From contig VGVQ01000013.1 in the NCBI GenBank assembly GCA_016874005.1, positions 1 through 64,000 of the forward strand: DNA of 64,000 nucleotides. Reading direction: 5' to 3'. Each line of letters begins with the position of its first letter. The stretch's first letter is position 1. Of this stretch, positions 29,790 to 38,051 are shown piece by piece. The notes below the pieces were generated by a model that made no database searches, was not told where the DNA came from, and saw nothing but the letters and a program-made list of their open reading frames with translations. The position numbers were made by a program, and so were the translations under genes. Source of the stretch: Gemmatimonadota bacterium (lineage in GTDB: Bacteria; Gemmatimonadota; Gemmatimonadetes; Gemmatimonadales; GWC2-71-9).

Positions 29790-32282
29790 ATGTCACACCT
29801 GAAGCTCGCTGTCCGGGCGCTCGTTCGCAGTCCGTTCGTCACTGCGGTCGCCATCGCCTCGCTGGCCCTCGGTATCGGGGCCAACACCGCGATTTTCTCG
29901 ATGCTGCACCTCGTCCTCCTTCGACCGGTGCCGGTGCCCGGTCCGGACCAGCTCGTCAATCTGGTCGCCCCTGGACCGAAGCAGGGGATGACGTCGTCCA
30001 ACAACGCGGGCGGGACCGAGTCGGTCCTGAGCTACCCCATGTACCGGGATCTGGAGCGCCAGCAGACCGGCCTCGCCAGCATCGCGGCCCATCGCTCCTT
30101 CAGCGCCAACGTGGGGTATCGCGGCCGGACCATTGACGGCGAGGGAACCATGGTGTCGGCGTCGTACTTCCCGACGCTGCGGCTCGCCCCCGCTTTGGGT
30201 CGATTGTTCGGGCCCGGCGACGACCAGAGAATCGGCGGCGATCTCGTCGCCGTGTTGAGCCATTCGTATTGGGAGAACCAGCTGGGAGCCGACCCGAGCG
30301 TTCTGGGCCAGTCGATCGGGATCAACGGGCAGACGATGACCATCGTCGGGGTGGCGCCACGCGGTTTCGAGGGCACCACGCTCGGAACCCAACCCCGCGT
30401 CTTCGTCCCGATCTCGATGGCGGGCAAGATGTGGAACGCACTCGATCAGTTCGAGGAGCGGAAGGCGTATTGGCTCTACGCCTTCGGCCGGACCCTTCCG
30501 GGGGTGCCGCTCGCCGCCGCCGCCGAGCGGCTCAACGCGGTGTACCGCCCGATCATCAACGACATCGAGGCACCGCTCCAGGAAAACCTGAGCGCCGAAC
30601 GGATGGCCCAATTCCGCGCCAAGCAGCTCGTCCTCGAGCCCGGAGCCAGGGGACAAACCGACCTCCAGGGAGAAGCCAAGACACCGCTGCTGATCCTGTT
30701 CTCGGTGACCGGCGTCGTCCTCCTCATCGCCTGCACCAACGTGGCCAACCTCCTGCTCGCCCGGGTCACGACCCGAAGCGGCGAGATGGCCGTGCGCGTC
30801 TCCCTCGGGGCAAGCCGTGGTCGCTTGATCGGGCAACTGCTGACCGAATCCGCCCTCCTCGCGGTCCTGGCGGGGGCCGCGAGTCTCACCGTGGCGTTGG
30901 GCACCCTGCGCCTCGTCACCGGGTTTCTTCCTCCAGACACGATGGTCGGTTTCGAGCCGCGTCTCGACGGGCCGGTGCTCCTCTTCGTCGCCGCTTTGTC
31001 CCTGGCGACCACCGCGGTCTTTGGGCTGCTCCCGGCCGTCCAGAGCACCCGTGTCGACCTGATGTCGGTGATGAACTCCGGGTCGCGGAAGTTTTCGGCG
31101 GGCCGAGGAGCGGCGGCGTTCCGCTCCGGCCTCGTCACCGGGCAGATCGCGCTCTCGATGGCGCTCCTCTGTTCGGCCGGTCTGTTCGTGCGCAGTCTGA
31201 TGAATGTCAGCCGAGTCGAGCTCGGGATTCGGCCCGACAGCCTGGTGACCTTCACGCTGGCCCCGATGCTCAATGGCTACTCCAACGCCCAAAGCCGGGT
31301 GCTGTTCCGGCGGGTCGAGGAGGAGCTGGCGGCCCTGCCAGGGGTCGAGACGGTCAGCAGTTCCATCGTCCGCCTCGTGAGCGGCAGCAATTGGGGGAAC
31401 AACGTTCGGGTCGAGGGATTCGAGATCACCGAGGACACCGACGCGAACGCCCGGTTCAACATGGTTGGGCCCGGCTATTTCCGTACCGTCGGGATGCCGT
31501 TGCTCGTTGGACGGGAGTTCACCCCAGCCGATGACGCCGGCCGCCCCGCGGTCGCCGTGGTCAACGAGGCATTCGCGCGGAAGTTCGAGCTTGGGGCCAA
31601 TCCGGTGGGCAAACGGATGAGCATGGGCTCCGAGGCGCTCGACATCGAGATCGTGGGGCTCGCCAAGGACGCCGCCTACAGCGAGGTCAAGGGGAAGGTG
31701 CCCCCGGTGTTCTTCATCCCGACCCGGCAGGACACCACGCTCGGGTTCATGTCGTACTACGTCCGGACGGCCGCGGAGCCAGCTGCGGTCCTTCGCGCCA
31801 TAGCGCCCGCCATCGCCAAACTCGACGCCAACCTGCCCGTGTCGGAGCTCAAGACGGTCCCGCAGGAGATCAAGGAGAACGTGTTCCTCGATCGTATGCT
31901 GTCGTCGTTCTCCGCCGCTTTCGCGATGCTGGCCACCCTGCTGGCGGCGGTGGGGCTCTACGGCGTTCTTGCCTACACGGTGGCGCAGCGGACTCGGGAG
32001 ATCGGGGTTCGAATGGCGCTGGGCGCCGACGCCGGGACGGTCCGAGGGCTGGTCCTGCGACAGGTCGGAAGCATGACGGCCACCGGGACGGCGATCGGGC
32101 TGATGGTGGCGGTCGGGATTGGACGACTGGCGCGGTCGATGCTGTTCGGCTTGAGCGGGGCCGACCCGATCTCGTATCTCGGCGCGGCCGTGTTCCTGGC
32201 CGCGGTGGCGCTGTTCGCGGGCTACCTCCCCGCTCGCCGGGCAGCACGAGTTCATCCGATGCAGGCGCTCCGTTACGAGTAG
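29790..32282 (+). CDS. ABC permease of the ADOP (duplicated orphan permease, MacB/FtsX-like) family
   Basis: 830 residues. It has a duplicated MacB_PCD plus FtsX layout. The first membrane segment (SPFVTAVAIASLALGIGANTAIFSML) is followed by a periplasmic domain and three helices (LLILFSVTGVVLLIACTNVANLLLAR); the second half repeats this with FSAAFAMLATLLAAVGLYGVLAY and a final FLAAVALFAGYLPARRAARVHPMQALRYE. No ATPase gene is adjacent, as is usual for orphan permeases. ATG 29790 is preferred over GTG 29748 because GGAG lies just upstream. Substrate and partner ATPase are unknown. Confidence 0.93.
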   Translation: MSHLKLAVRALVRSPFVTAVAIASLALGIGANTAIFSMLHLVLLRPVPVPGPDQLVNLVAPGPKQGMTSSNNAGGTESVLSYPMYRDLERQQTGLASIAAHRSFSANVGYRGRTIDGEGTMVSASYFPTLRLAPALGRLFGPGDDQRIGGDLVAVLSHSYWENQLGADPSVLGQSIGINGQTMTIVGVAPRGFEGTTLGTQPRVFVPISMAGKMWNALDQFEERKAYWLYAFGRTLPGVPLAAAAERLNAVYRPIINDIEAPLQENLSAERMAQFRAKQLVLEPGARGQTDLQGEAKTPLLILFSVTGVVLLIACTNVANLLLARVTTRSGEMAVRVSLGASRGRLIGQLLTESALLAVLAGAASLTVALGTLRLVTGFLPPDTMVGFEPRLDGPVLLFVAALSLATTAVFGLLPAVQSTRVDLMSVMNSGSRKFSAGRGAAAFRSGLVTGQIALSMALLCSAGLFVRSLMNVSRVELGIRPDSLVTFTLAPMLNGYSNAQSRVLFRRVEEELAALPGVETVSSSIVRLVSGSNWGNNVRVEGFEITEDTDANARFNMVGPGYFRTVGMPLLVGREFTPADDAGRPAVAVVNEAFARKFELGANPVGKRMSMGSEALDIEIVGLAKDAAYSEVKGKVPPVFFIPTRQDTTLGFMSYYVRTAAEPAAVLRAIAPAIAKLDANLPVSELKTVPQEIKENVFLDRMLSSFSAAFAMLATLLAAVGLYGVLAYTVAQRTREIGVRMALGADAGTVRGLVLRQVGSMTATGTAIGLMVAVGIGRLARSMLFGLSGADPISYLGAAVFLAAVALFAGYLPARRAARVHPMQALRYE

Positions 32283-32331
32283 CCTCGCCGGAAACGGTCC
32301 CGAGGACTGGTTGGATCGGGCCGGGGCCGCC

Positions 32332-32360
32332 TTGCGCGTTCTCAAAAGGAGGCTAATAAT
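32332..32360 (+). promoter_or_regulatory. Sigma70-like promoter for the regulator/M19/beta-lactamase operon
   Basis: TTGCGC (32332-32337) and AATAAT (32355-32360) are 17 bp apart. Transcription would begin about 7 bp later, leaving a leader of only about 6 nt before ATG 32374. AAGGAGG (32346-32352) lies inside the promoter spacer, 21 bp before the ATG, so it cannot serve as the ribosome site if this promoter is used. Confidence 0.5.
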
Positions 32361-32373
32361 CGGTATCATCTGA

Positions 32374-32994
32374 ATGGTAGTCCGGTTGCGCCCAGTCCTG
32401 GTCCTTACCCGGCTCGATCAAGTCCGGGCCCTCGCCGACCCGCTCCGGGTCCGGTTGGTGGAGTCGCTGATCCGACAGCCGGCGTCGGTCGCCGAGTTGT
32501 CTCGTGCGGTCCGAGTCCCCCCAACCCGTCTCTACCACCACATCGACCTCCTGGTGGCCGCCGGCCTGATCGAAATCGTCCACCGGGTTCGCCGCCGCGG
32601 CGCGGAACTCCGCCGCTTTCGCGCCGTGGCAGCGAAATACACCCTCGACGGCAGCTTGCTCGACCTTGGCGCCGCCCCGACAGCCGGAGCCGATCTCGGC
32701 GCGATGGCCCGCGGAGTCCTCGCCGACACCCTACGGGCGCTCGACGACGGTCTGGCAGCCGGTCGAGTCGCTCCGGGCAACCCCGGGCGCGGCCTGGTGC
32801 TCCAGAATCGGTTACTTCGGCTCTCGACGAACGGCGTTCGAGCGCTCGCCCGAGAGCTGCCCGGCTGGCTCGACCGCTTCGAGCAACGGCATTCCACCCC
32901 CCGCGGTCGACCGTTTCGGCTGACCGCGGCGGCGTTCCCCGAGGTAACCTCGGCATCGGGTGGCACCCCCCGATCTCCCAAGTCCAAGGAGTGA
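32374..32994 (+). CDS. Winged-helix transcriptional regulator, ArsR-like
   Basis: 206 residues. The winged helix-turn-helix lies at about 12-85: LTRLDQVRALADPLRVRLVESL, PASVAELSRAVRVPPTRLYHH and LLVAAGLIEIVH. This is the ArsR/helix_turn_helix_20 type, in which the recognition helix ends in Tyr-His-His. There are no metal-binding cysteines, so a metal-sensing role is unlikely. The C-terminal 120 residues are helical and Arg-rich and may bind an unknown ligand. It is first in an operon with a dipeptidase-like and a beta-lactamase-like gene, so control of that operon or of cell-wall or peptide metabolism is a reasonable guess. Confidence 0.8.
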   Translation: MVVRLRPVLVLTRLDQVRALADPLRVRLVESLIRQPASVAELSRAVRVPPTRLYHHIDLLVAAGLIEIVHRVRRRGAELRRFRAVAAKYTLDGSLLDLGAAPTAGADLGAMARGVLADTLRALDDGLAAGRVAPGNPGRGLVLQNRLLRLSTNGVRALARELPGWLDRFEQRHSTPRGRPFRLTAAAFPEVTSASGGTPRSPKSKE

Positions 32995-32996
32995 GC

Positions 32997-34088
32997 ATGG
33001 AGACGACTCGACGTTCCTTCGTTCAAGGCGTGGCGGCGGCCGCGGTGGCCTCGGGCCTCGAGGCCCGCCAAGCCGGGGCGGAACAAGCTGGGTACCAGCA
33101 GGACCCGGGAGAGATCTGGATCGATGCGTTGGGCGGGGTCCGTTTTGGCGAGGAGGGATTCTCCGAAATCGCCAAGTCGGGCATCACCATGCTCGATACC
33201 ACCCTTGGCCCCGCCGGGAATCCGACCTTCTCGTACGAGGCGGCCGTCCGGGACCTCGCCCAGTGGCATGGAGTGTTCAATCAGTATCGAGACCGACTGG
33301 TGCACGTGAGGAGGGCCGAGGACATCGTCCAGGCCAAGCGGGAAGGGAAGTTCGCGGTGATGCTCGGGTTTCAGAACGCCACTCACCTGAACCGCGACCT
33401 CCGGAACGTCGACTTCTTCTACAACCTCGGGATCCGGCAGATTCAACTGACCTACAACGAGCTCAACGCCTTGGGGGCCGGCAGCACCGAACGGTCCGAC
33501 GCCGGGTTGAGCGACTTCGGGGCCGACGTCGTCCACCGGATGAACGACCTCGGTATGCTCGTGGACCTCTCGCACTGCGGCGTCAAGACGACGCTCGATG
33601 CCATCGACGTGTCCAGGAAGCCGGTGATCTTCTCCCACACCAACTGCCGGGCCTTGAACGACAACATGCGCTGCAAGACCGACGAGCAGATCCGCAAACT
33701 GGCGGCCAAGGGCGGCGTCATGGGGATCACGACGGTCAATTTCTTCGTCAGCAACAAGCCCCGGTCCACCCTGGACGACTACATCGCTCACATCGAGCAC
33801 GTGGTCAGGCTGGTGGGGATCGATCACGTCGGGATCGGAAGCGATTCGAGCATTCCCGGTTGGCGGGTCAGCTTCCCGACCGAGAAGGTCTTCTGGGACT
33901 TCCACAACCAGTTCAAGTTCAAGCCCGGTGCCGACGTCAGGTGGCCGCCGTTCATCGAAGAGCTCGACGTCCCGGAGAAGTTCCACGTGATCCGGAAGCG
34001 CCTGCTCGAGAGGGGTTTCTCTCCGAGCGACTGCGCCAAGATCCTCGGTGGCAACTTCCTCCGGATCTACCGGCAGATCCTGACCTGA
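32997..34088 (+). CDS. Tat-exported membrane dipeptidase-like (peptidase M19) protein
   Basis: 363 residues. The N-terminus METTRRSFVQGVAAAAVASG carries a twin-arginine motif, so it is exported folded. The renal-dipeptidase fold is recognised by GIRQIQLTYNELNALG, MLVDLSHCG (His about 193), VIFSHTN (His about 214), HVVRLVGIDHVGIGSD and the C-terminal ILGGNFLRIYRQI. However, the first metal motif (usual DGHND) is replaced by WIDALGG, and the bridging Glu of the usual IEG strand is Gln in GFQNA (about 126). One metal is probably lost, so dipeptidase activity is uncertain. AAGGAG precedes the ATG. It begins 2 bp after the regulator's stop. Confidence 0.82.
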   Translation: METTRRSFVQGVAAAAVASGLEARQAGAEQAGYQQDPGEIWIDALGGVRFGEEGFSEIAKSGITMLDTTLGPAGNPTFSYEAAVRDLAQWHGVFNQYRDRLVHVRRAEDIVQAKREGKFAVMLGFQNATHLNRDLRNVDFFYNLGIRQIQLTYNELNALGAGSTERSDAGLSDFGADVVHRMNDLGMLVDLSHCGVKTTLDAIDVSRKPVIFSHTNCRALNDNMRCKTDEQIRKLAAKGGVMGITTVNFFVSNKPRSTLDDYIAHIEHVVRLVGIDHVGIGSDSSIPGWRVSFPTEKVFWDFHNQFKFKPGADVRWPPFIEELDVPEKFHVIRKRLLERGFSPSDCAKILGGNFLRIYRQILT

Positions 34089-35101
34089 TGATCGGGCTCC
34101 GATTGGTGGGCCTCGCTGCTGGCATCGGCCTCTGCGGGGTCATCCGCCCGGTCGCCGCGCAAGACCGGCTCGGGACCGCTGGGGCTCGGATTGCCGCTCT
34201 GATCGATTCGTCGGGTGCCTCGGTGGGCGTCGGCGTTCGGCACCTCGAGACCGGTGCCGAGTGGTTCCACCAGCCCGATCATCCGTTCCTGATGGGGAGC
34301 ACCTTCAAGGTGGCGGTGGCGGTTCAACTGCTGACCCGCGTGGACCAGGGAAAGGAGCGACTCGGCCGGCTGGTACCGCTTCGGGCCGGAGACATCTTCC
34401 CGTCGGGGAGCCTCCTCTCGGAGCGGTTTGCCGATCCGGTCGATCCCGGGGCCCACCTGGCCCTGGTGCGTTACCTCGAGTTGATGCTGCGGTTGAGCGA
34501 TAACTCGGCGACCGACGTGATCCTTCGGGAGGTCGGTGGGCCGGCCGCGGTGACGGCGCGGGTTCGACAGCTGGGGATCGAGGGGATGCGGATCGACCGG
34601 ACGGTGATGGACATCTATCGCGACTACGTCGGCTTGGCCGAGTTGCCACCGGTCGAGCGGCGCACCCTCGAGAGCTTCGTGGCGGCCCTGCGAGGCCGGA
34701 CCAGGGAGCAGCTGGCCGAAGCGCAGCGCCGCTACCACGCGAGTGAGAAAGACCGGTCGACTCCCCGCGCCATGGTGAGCCTGCTCACCAAGATCGCCAC
34801 CCGCGAGGCCTTGTCGCCGGCAAGCACCGAGGTTCTGCTCGCGATCATGCGGAAAGAGGAAACCGGCCGCGATCGGCTCCGCAGGCTGCTCCCGGTCGGC
34901 ACGCCGGTCGCCAACAAAACCGGAAGCTATGGTACCGTGGTGACCAACGACGTGGCCATCATCGACCTTCCTGGCGGGGCCGGCCGCCTGGTGGTCGTGG
35001 TGTTCGCCGAGGATCAGGCCGGGAGTGAGGCTGGCAAGGAGCGGCTCATCGCCGACATTGGGCGGGCCGCCTACGACGCCTTCGCCGTCGTTCGTCCCTG
35101 A
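34088..35101 (+). CDS. Class A beta-lactamase-like serine hydrolase
   Basis: 337 residues with a signal peptide (LVGLAAGIGLCGVIRPVAAQ). Motifs are STFK (SxxK), SDN in LRLSDNSATD and KTG in VANKTGSYG, in class A order and spacing. The omega-loop ExxLN motif that activates water in true class A enzymes is not visible; the segment reads RTVMDIYRDYVGLAELPP. The protein may be a poor lactamase or a DD-peptidase-like enzyme. The ATG overlaps the M19 stop (TGATG). With an exported dipeptidase-like gene and a regulator in the same operon, a role in peptidoglycan-peptide turnover or beta-lactam response is possible. Confidence 0.83.
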   Translation: MIGLRLVGLAAGIGLCGVIRPVAAQDRLGTAGARIAALIDSSGASVGVGVRHLETGAEWFHQPDHPFLMGSTFKVAVAVQLLTRVDQGKERLGRLVPLRAGDIFPSGSLLSERFADPVDPGAHLALVRYLELMLRLSDNSATDVILREVGGPAAVTARVRQLGIEGMRIDRTVMDIYRDYVGLAELPPVERRTLESFVAALRGRTREQLAEAQRRYHASEKDRSTPRAMVSLLTKIATREALSPASTEVLLAIMRKEETGRDRLRRLLPVGTPVANKTGSYGTVVTNDVAIIDLPGGAGRLVVVVFAEDQAGSEAGKERLIADIGRAAYDAFAVVRP

Positions 35102-35114
35102 ACCGCCACGCCCG

Positions 35115-35693
35115 CTAGCCTGGAACGCGCTCGATCGAACGCCGAACCCGCCACGCCTGGAAGAGATGGCGGCGTTCGTGCGCCAGGATCACGTGGAGCC
35201 CGGTCGCCAGGCTGAAACGCACCCCAGCCACCAGCGGGTTGGGGAACCGGATTCCCGCCAAATCGAGATCGCCGTTGCGCTCGACGAACTCCCGGACCTC
35301 GCGGTGCGAGGCGACAAACCGGTCCGACGACTCGGTCAACGGCGGCGACTGGCGAGGCTCGATCGGTCGCGGTGCCCGGAGCCTCGACCAGCGCCGTGGC
35401 GGGGGCTCGAGCGAGTGCACGAAAAGACCGCCCAACAGACCGGGCTTCGCCGGTCGCCGCCGCAGCCGCCCTTCGACGCGAGCGTGCTGGGCTGCTCGGT
35501 CCATTGCCTCGAGGTACACCCGATTCGCGGTGGCCAGGTGGTCGAGGCACTCGGCGACGCTCCAGGCACCGGGGGCAGGGCGGGTAGTGCCGGCGACCTC
35601 CGACAGGCCGGCTACCAGGGCGTCGGCGTCGCCGTCGATCGCCGAAAGCTGATCGAGCAACAGTTGGAGATCAGCGGGGAGCTGCAGCGTCAT
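35115..35693 (-). CDS. DinB-family protein
   Basis: 192 residues. A four-helix bundle with the three metal-binding histidines of the DinB superfamily: AECLDHLATANRVY, then GLHVILAHERRHLFQAWRV with HxxxH spacing. Members include thiol-dependent transferases such as bacillithiol transferase, but most are of unknown activity. ATG 35693 overlaps the MerR stop by ATGA, so the gene is cotranscribed with and coupled to the regulator. Confidence 0.83.
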   Translation of the reverse strand: MTLQLPADLQLLLDQLSAIDGDADALVAGLSEVAGTTRPAPGAWSVAECLDHLATANRVYLEAMDRAAQHARVEGRLRRRPAKPGLLGGLFVHSLEPPPRRWSRLRAPRPIEPRQSPPLTESSDRFVASHREVREFVERNGDLDLAGIRFPNPLVAGVRFSLATGLHVILAHERRHLFQAWRVRRSIERVPG

Positions 35694-36652
35694 TGGACAC
35701 CGGTTGAACTCGAGTCGGTGATCCAGGGAACCGTTCGGAGCCAGCTTCGAAACGACTCGAGATCGTGGAAGCACTTGGCCCCGAGCCGCCGAAGGAGCAG
35801 CTCATGGGACGGCGCGGCTCGGCCGCCGACCAGCAAGGTGGCCGTCCCGGCGAGGCCCCTCGCCATCTGCTCCAGCTCTCGGGGCAGCTTCGGATCCCCG
35901 GTATCATGCCCGATGCTCACGGCCACCGCGACCGCGCCTGCGGCCGTGGTAGCACGGACGATTTCAGCGGCCGGGAGGTCCGCGCCGAAGTAGCGAACCC
36001 GCCAGCCTTCCGAGGCGGCCGTGACGGCGGCGAGGAGGGCGCCGATTTCGATCACCTGACCCGAGGGTGTCGCCACCACTATGGCCGGGGCGGCCGGCTC
36101 CGCCTCCGTCGGTCCGAGGAACTCAGCCAGAACCCGGCGCACCTGCGCCGACGCTAGATGCTCGTGGGCTGGCGCCAGAGCGCCCTTCTCCCACTCGTCG
36201 CCAATGGCCCACATCAGCGGCGCAATGACGCGATCGAGCAGAACCGGCACAGTCAGCTGCAGGGCCGCCCGGCGGAGGAGCCGCTCCAAGCCGGCCCCAT
36301 CGAGGCGGCCCACAGCCGTCAGTGCGTCCTCCAAGACACCGCGCGCGGTTCGCTCGGTCGACTCCGGCAAGGTGGCCGCGGGGCCGGTCGCCCGAGCGGA
36401 TTCGTCGGAGTTCACCATCGCTTCGAGGTCCCCGGTCGGAAGCCGGGCGATCGACCCAATTGCCCGGCCCGCCTGGGTGGCCCGGTGGAGCAGCCGGAGT
36501 CGGTGGATATCGGCGTCGGAGTAGAGCCGCTGGCCGCCGGGTGTCCGACTCGGGACGACGGCTCGGTAGCGTGTTTCCCAGGCCCGGAGAAGATCGGCGC
36601 TGAGCCCGGTTCTGGTGGTGACGACGCGGATGGGGTGTTTGTCGGCCGCCAT
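35690..36652 (-). CDS. MerR-family regulator with B12-binding-like domain (CarH/LitR type)
   Basis: 320 residues. The MerR DNA-binding domain is at 7-75 (IRVVTTRTGLSADLLRAWETRYR, SRTPGGQRLYSDADIHRLRLL). A helical-bundle B12 module follows with the CarH-type W-x9-EH motif (W154, E164, H165). A Rossmann B12-binding domain spans 188-310. The loop that carries the lower-axial His in CarH, a G-E-x-H-x-x-G type motif, reads GQVIEIG at 198-204, with Ile where His is expected. It may therefore bind cobalamin differently or not at all. It is divergent from the fasciclin gene across a 224-bp promoter region, and MerR proteins often act on their own divergent promoter. Confidence 0.88.
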   Translation of the reverse strand: MAADKHPIRVVTTRTGLSADLLRAWETRYRAVVPSRTPGGQRLYSDADIHRLRLLHRATQAGRAIGSIARLPTGDLEAMVNSDESARATGPAATLPESTERTARGVLEDALTAVGRLDGAGLERLLRRAALQLTVPVLLDRVIAPLMWAIGDEWEKGALAPAHEHLASAQVRRVLAEFLGPTEAEPAAPAIVVATPSGQVIEIGALLAAVTAASEGWRVRYFGADLPAAEIVRATTAAGAVAVAVSIGHDTGDPKLPRELEQMARGLAGTATLLVGGRAAPSHELLLRRLGAKCFHDLESFRSWLRTVPWITDSSSTGVQ

Positions 36653-36703
36653 TGGTGGTTCCGGAAGTCGTTGTCGGTAAGGAAGCTAGCTATTTATTGG
36701 CCG

Positions 36704-36760
36704 TTGTCAATGGAATGTCCAGAACAAAAGCTTGACAAAAACCACGATCGAGTGAATATT
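36704..36760. promoter_or_regulatory. Divergent promoter region between the MerR and fasciclin genes
   Basis: On the plus strand TTGACA (36732-36737) and AATATT (36755-36760) are 17 bp apart and point toward the fasciclin gene, leaving a leader of about 110 nt. TTGTCAA (36704-36710) is the inverse of TTGACAA (36732-36738), so a minus-strand -35-like TTGACA points toward the MerR gene. The two form an inverted repeat with a 21-bp gap, suitable for a regulator that binds both -35 boxes. Confidence 0.5.
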
Positions 36761-36876
36761 AGATCCGCGTTGCCGCAGATGGCTCGAGAAAACGGCAACC
36801 GACCAGTGGATCGAGCCGGCCCACCCGGGCCGGGCAAGCGAGATAGCAGGCTGACCCCAAACCGGAAGAGGATCCA

Positions 36877-37377
36877 GTGAACCGCACCATCTCCGTTGCA
36901 TCCGCTCTGATCGCGATCGCCGCTTTCGAACCCGCCAGACTCAACGCCCAGGGAATGGCGACTCCCAAGGCGAAGGACATCATCGAGACGGCTGCCGCCG
37001 CGGGCTCGTTCAAGACGCTCTTGGCGGCGGTTGAGGCCGCCGGTTTGACCGAGACCCTCAAGGGGACTGGCCCGTTCACCGTCTTCGCGCCGACCGACGA
37101 GGCGTTCGCGAAGTTGCCGGCGGGGCCGGTCGAAGCCTTGCTCAAGGATCCCAAGAAGCTCGCCGCCATCCTGACCTATCACGTGGTGTCGGGGAAGGTC
37201 ATGGCCTCGCAGGTCGTTGGGCTCAAATCCGCCAAGACCGTCAATGGGCAGGAAGTCTCCATCAAGGTCGCCAACGGCAAGGTGATGATCGATAACGCCA
37301 AGGTCGTCAGCACCGACATTGCCACCTCAAATGGCGTCATCCACGTGATCGACGCCGTCATCCTCCCCAAGCATTAG
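36877..37377 (+). CDS. Secreted fasciclin (FAS1) domain protein
   Basis: 166 residues. GTG 36877 (AGAGGATCC upstream) starts a signal peptide ([24 protein letters not shown]). One FAS1 domain follows: [24 protein letters not shown], the H1 motif [26 protein letters not shown], and the terminal [16 protein letters not shown]1 domains mediate adhesion or polysaccharide binding in the envelope. The gene has its own promoter and a strong terminator, so it is monocistronic. Lysine is high relative to its neighbours, mostly AAG codons. Confidence 0.93.
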   Translation: MNRTISVASALIAIAAFEPARLNAQGMATPKAKDIIETAAAAGSFKTLLAAVEAAGLTETLKGTGPFTVFAPTDEAFAKLPAGPVEALLKDPKKLAAILTYHVVSGKVMASQVVGLKSAKTVNGQEVSIKVANGKVMIDNAKVVSTDIATSNGVIHVIDAVILPKH

Positions 37378-37400
37378 CTCCCACCCGTCGAAGTAGCGGT

Positions 37401-37436
37401 GAGCCGACCCGGTCCCCCCGGGTCGGCTCGCTGTTT
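37401..37436 (+). terminator. Rho-independent terminator after the fasciclin gene
   Basis: GAGCCGACCCGG (37401-37412) and CCGGGTCGGCTC (37418-37429) form a perfect 12-bp stem with a 5-nt loop, followed by CGCTGTTTTATT. It lies 24 bp after the stop codon and is the clearest intrinsic terminator in the window. Confidence 0.9.
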
Positions 37437-37496
37437 TATTTCCGGCGAGGACCGCGGTCCGGATAGATTCCTGCCGTCGACCTCGAAAGCCGGTCC

Positions 37497-38051
37497 ATGC
37501 GGGTACTGGTCGTTGCCGCCACCGAGCGGGAACTCGGGCTCAGCGGCGCCTGGCGGTCTCTGGTATGCGGGGTGGGCCCGGTCGAGGCGGCCGCGGCGAC
37601 CTCGGCGACGCTGGCCAGGGAGACGTTCGACCTCCTTCTCCACGTCGGGATTGCTGGCGCCCGCCGGGCCGCCGGTCTGGCGCCACCGCGTCTGATCGTC
37701 GGCACCGAATCGGTCTACTCCGATCTTGGTGTTCCGGAGGCCATGGCTCCCCACCGGATCGTGACGCCCGTGCCTCTGGTGAGGGCCGCTCAGCGGGCCC
37801 TCCCCGACGCCGAAGCACGGATCATCGGCACCAGCGGACGGGTTGGCCGCAGCCATCACTGCGAGGTGGAGGCCATGGAGGGCTTCGCGGTGCTTCGGGC
37901 GGCGGCGCTCGCCGGGGTTCCCGCCATCGAGGTCCGGGCCATCGCCAACGCGATCGAGGAGCCCGACCGGGCCCGGTGGCGTTTCGACGAGGCCTTCGCC
38001 GCGATCGTCGCGGCGACGCCGGTGCTGGTGGCGGAACTCAGCCGTGGTTGA
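37497..38051 (+). CDS. mqnB: Futalosine hydrolase
   Basis: 184 residues, a nucleoside-phosphorylase-fold enzyme. It hydrolyses futalosine to dehypoxanthine futalosine plus hypoxanthine in the futalosine route to menaquinone. Visible motifs are RVLVVAATERELGL (N-terminal strand), CGVGPVEAAAAT, LLHVGIAGA and the catalytic region CEVEAMEGFAVLRAA, with the conserved Glu/Met/Glu that holds the ribose. It overlaps mqnD by 8 bp, which fixes the assignment within the nucleosidase family. Deamination to futalosine (mqnA/adenosine deaminase) and mqnC must lie elsewhere. Confidence 0.92.
   Translation: MRVLVVAATERELGLSGAWRSLVCGVGPVEAAAATSATLARETFDLLLHVGIAGARRAAGLAPPRLIVGTESVYSDLGVPEAMAPHRIVTPVPLVRAAQRALPDAEARIIGTSGRVGRSHHCEVEAMEGFAVLRAAALAGVPAIEVRAIANAIEEPDRARWRFDEAFAAIVAATPVLVAELSRG

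Noticed and set aside
32346-32352. AAGGAGG as ribosome site for the HTH regulator
   Set aside because: It is 21 bp before the ATG and lies within the promoter spacer, so it would not be in the transcript.
29793-32369. 858-codon open frame antisense to the ADOP permease
   Set aside because: Composition is Arg/His/Glu/Gln-rich with no domain, typical of the complement of GC-rich coding sequence; the plus-strand permease is unmistakable.
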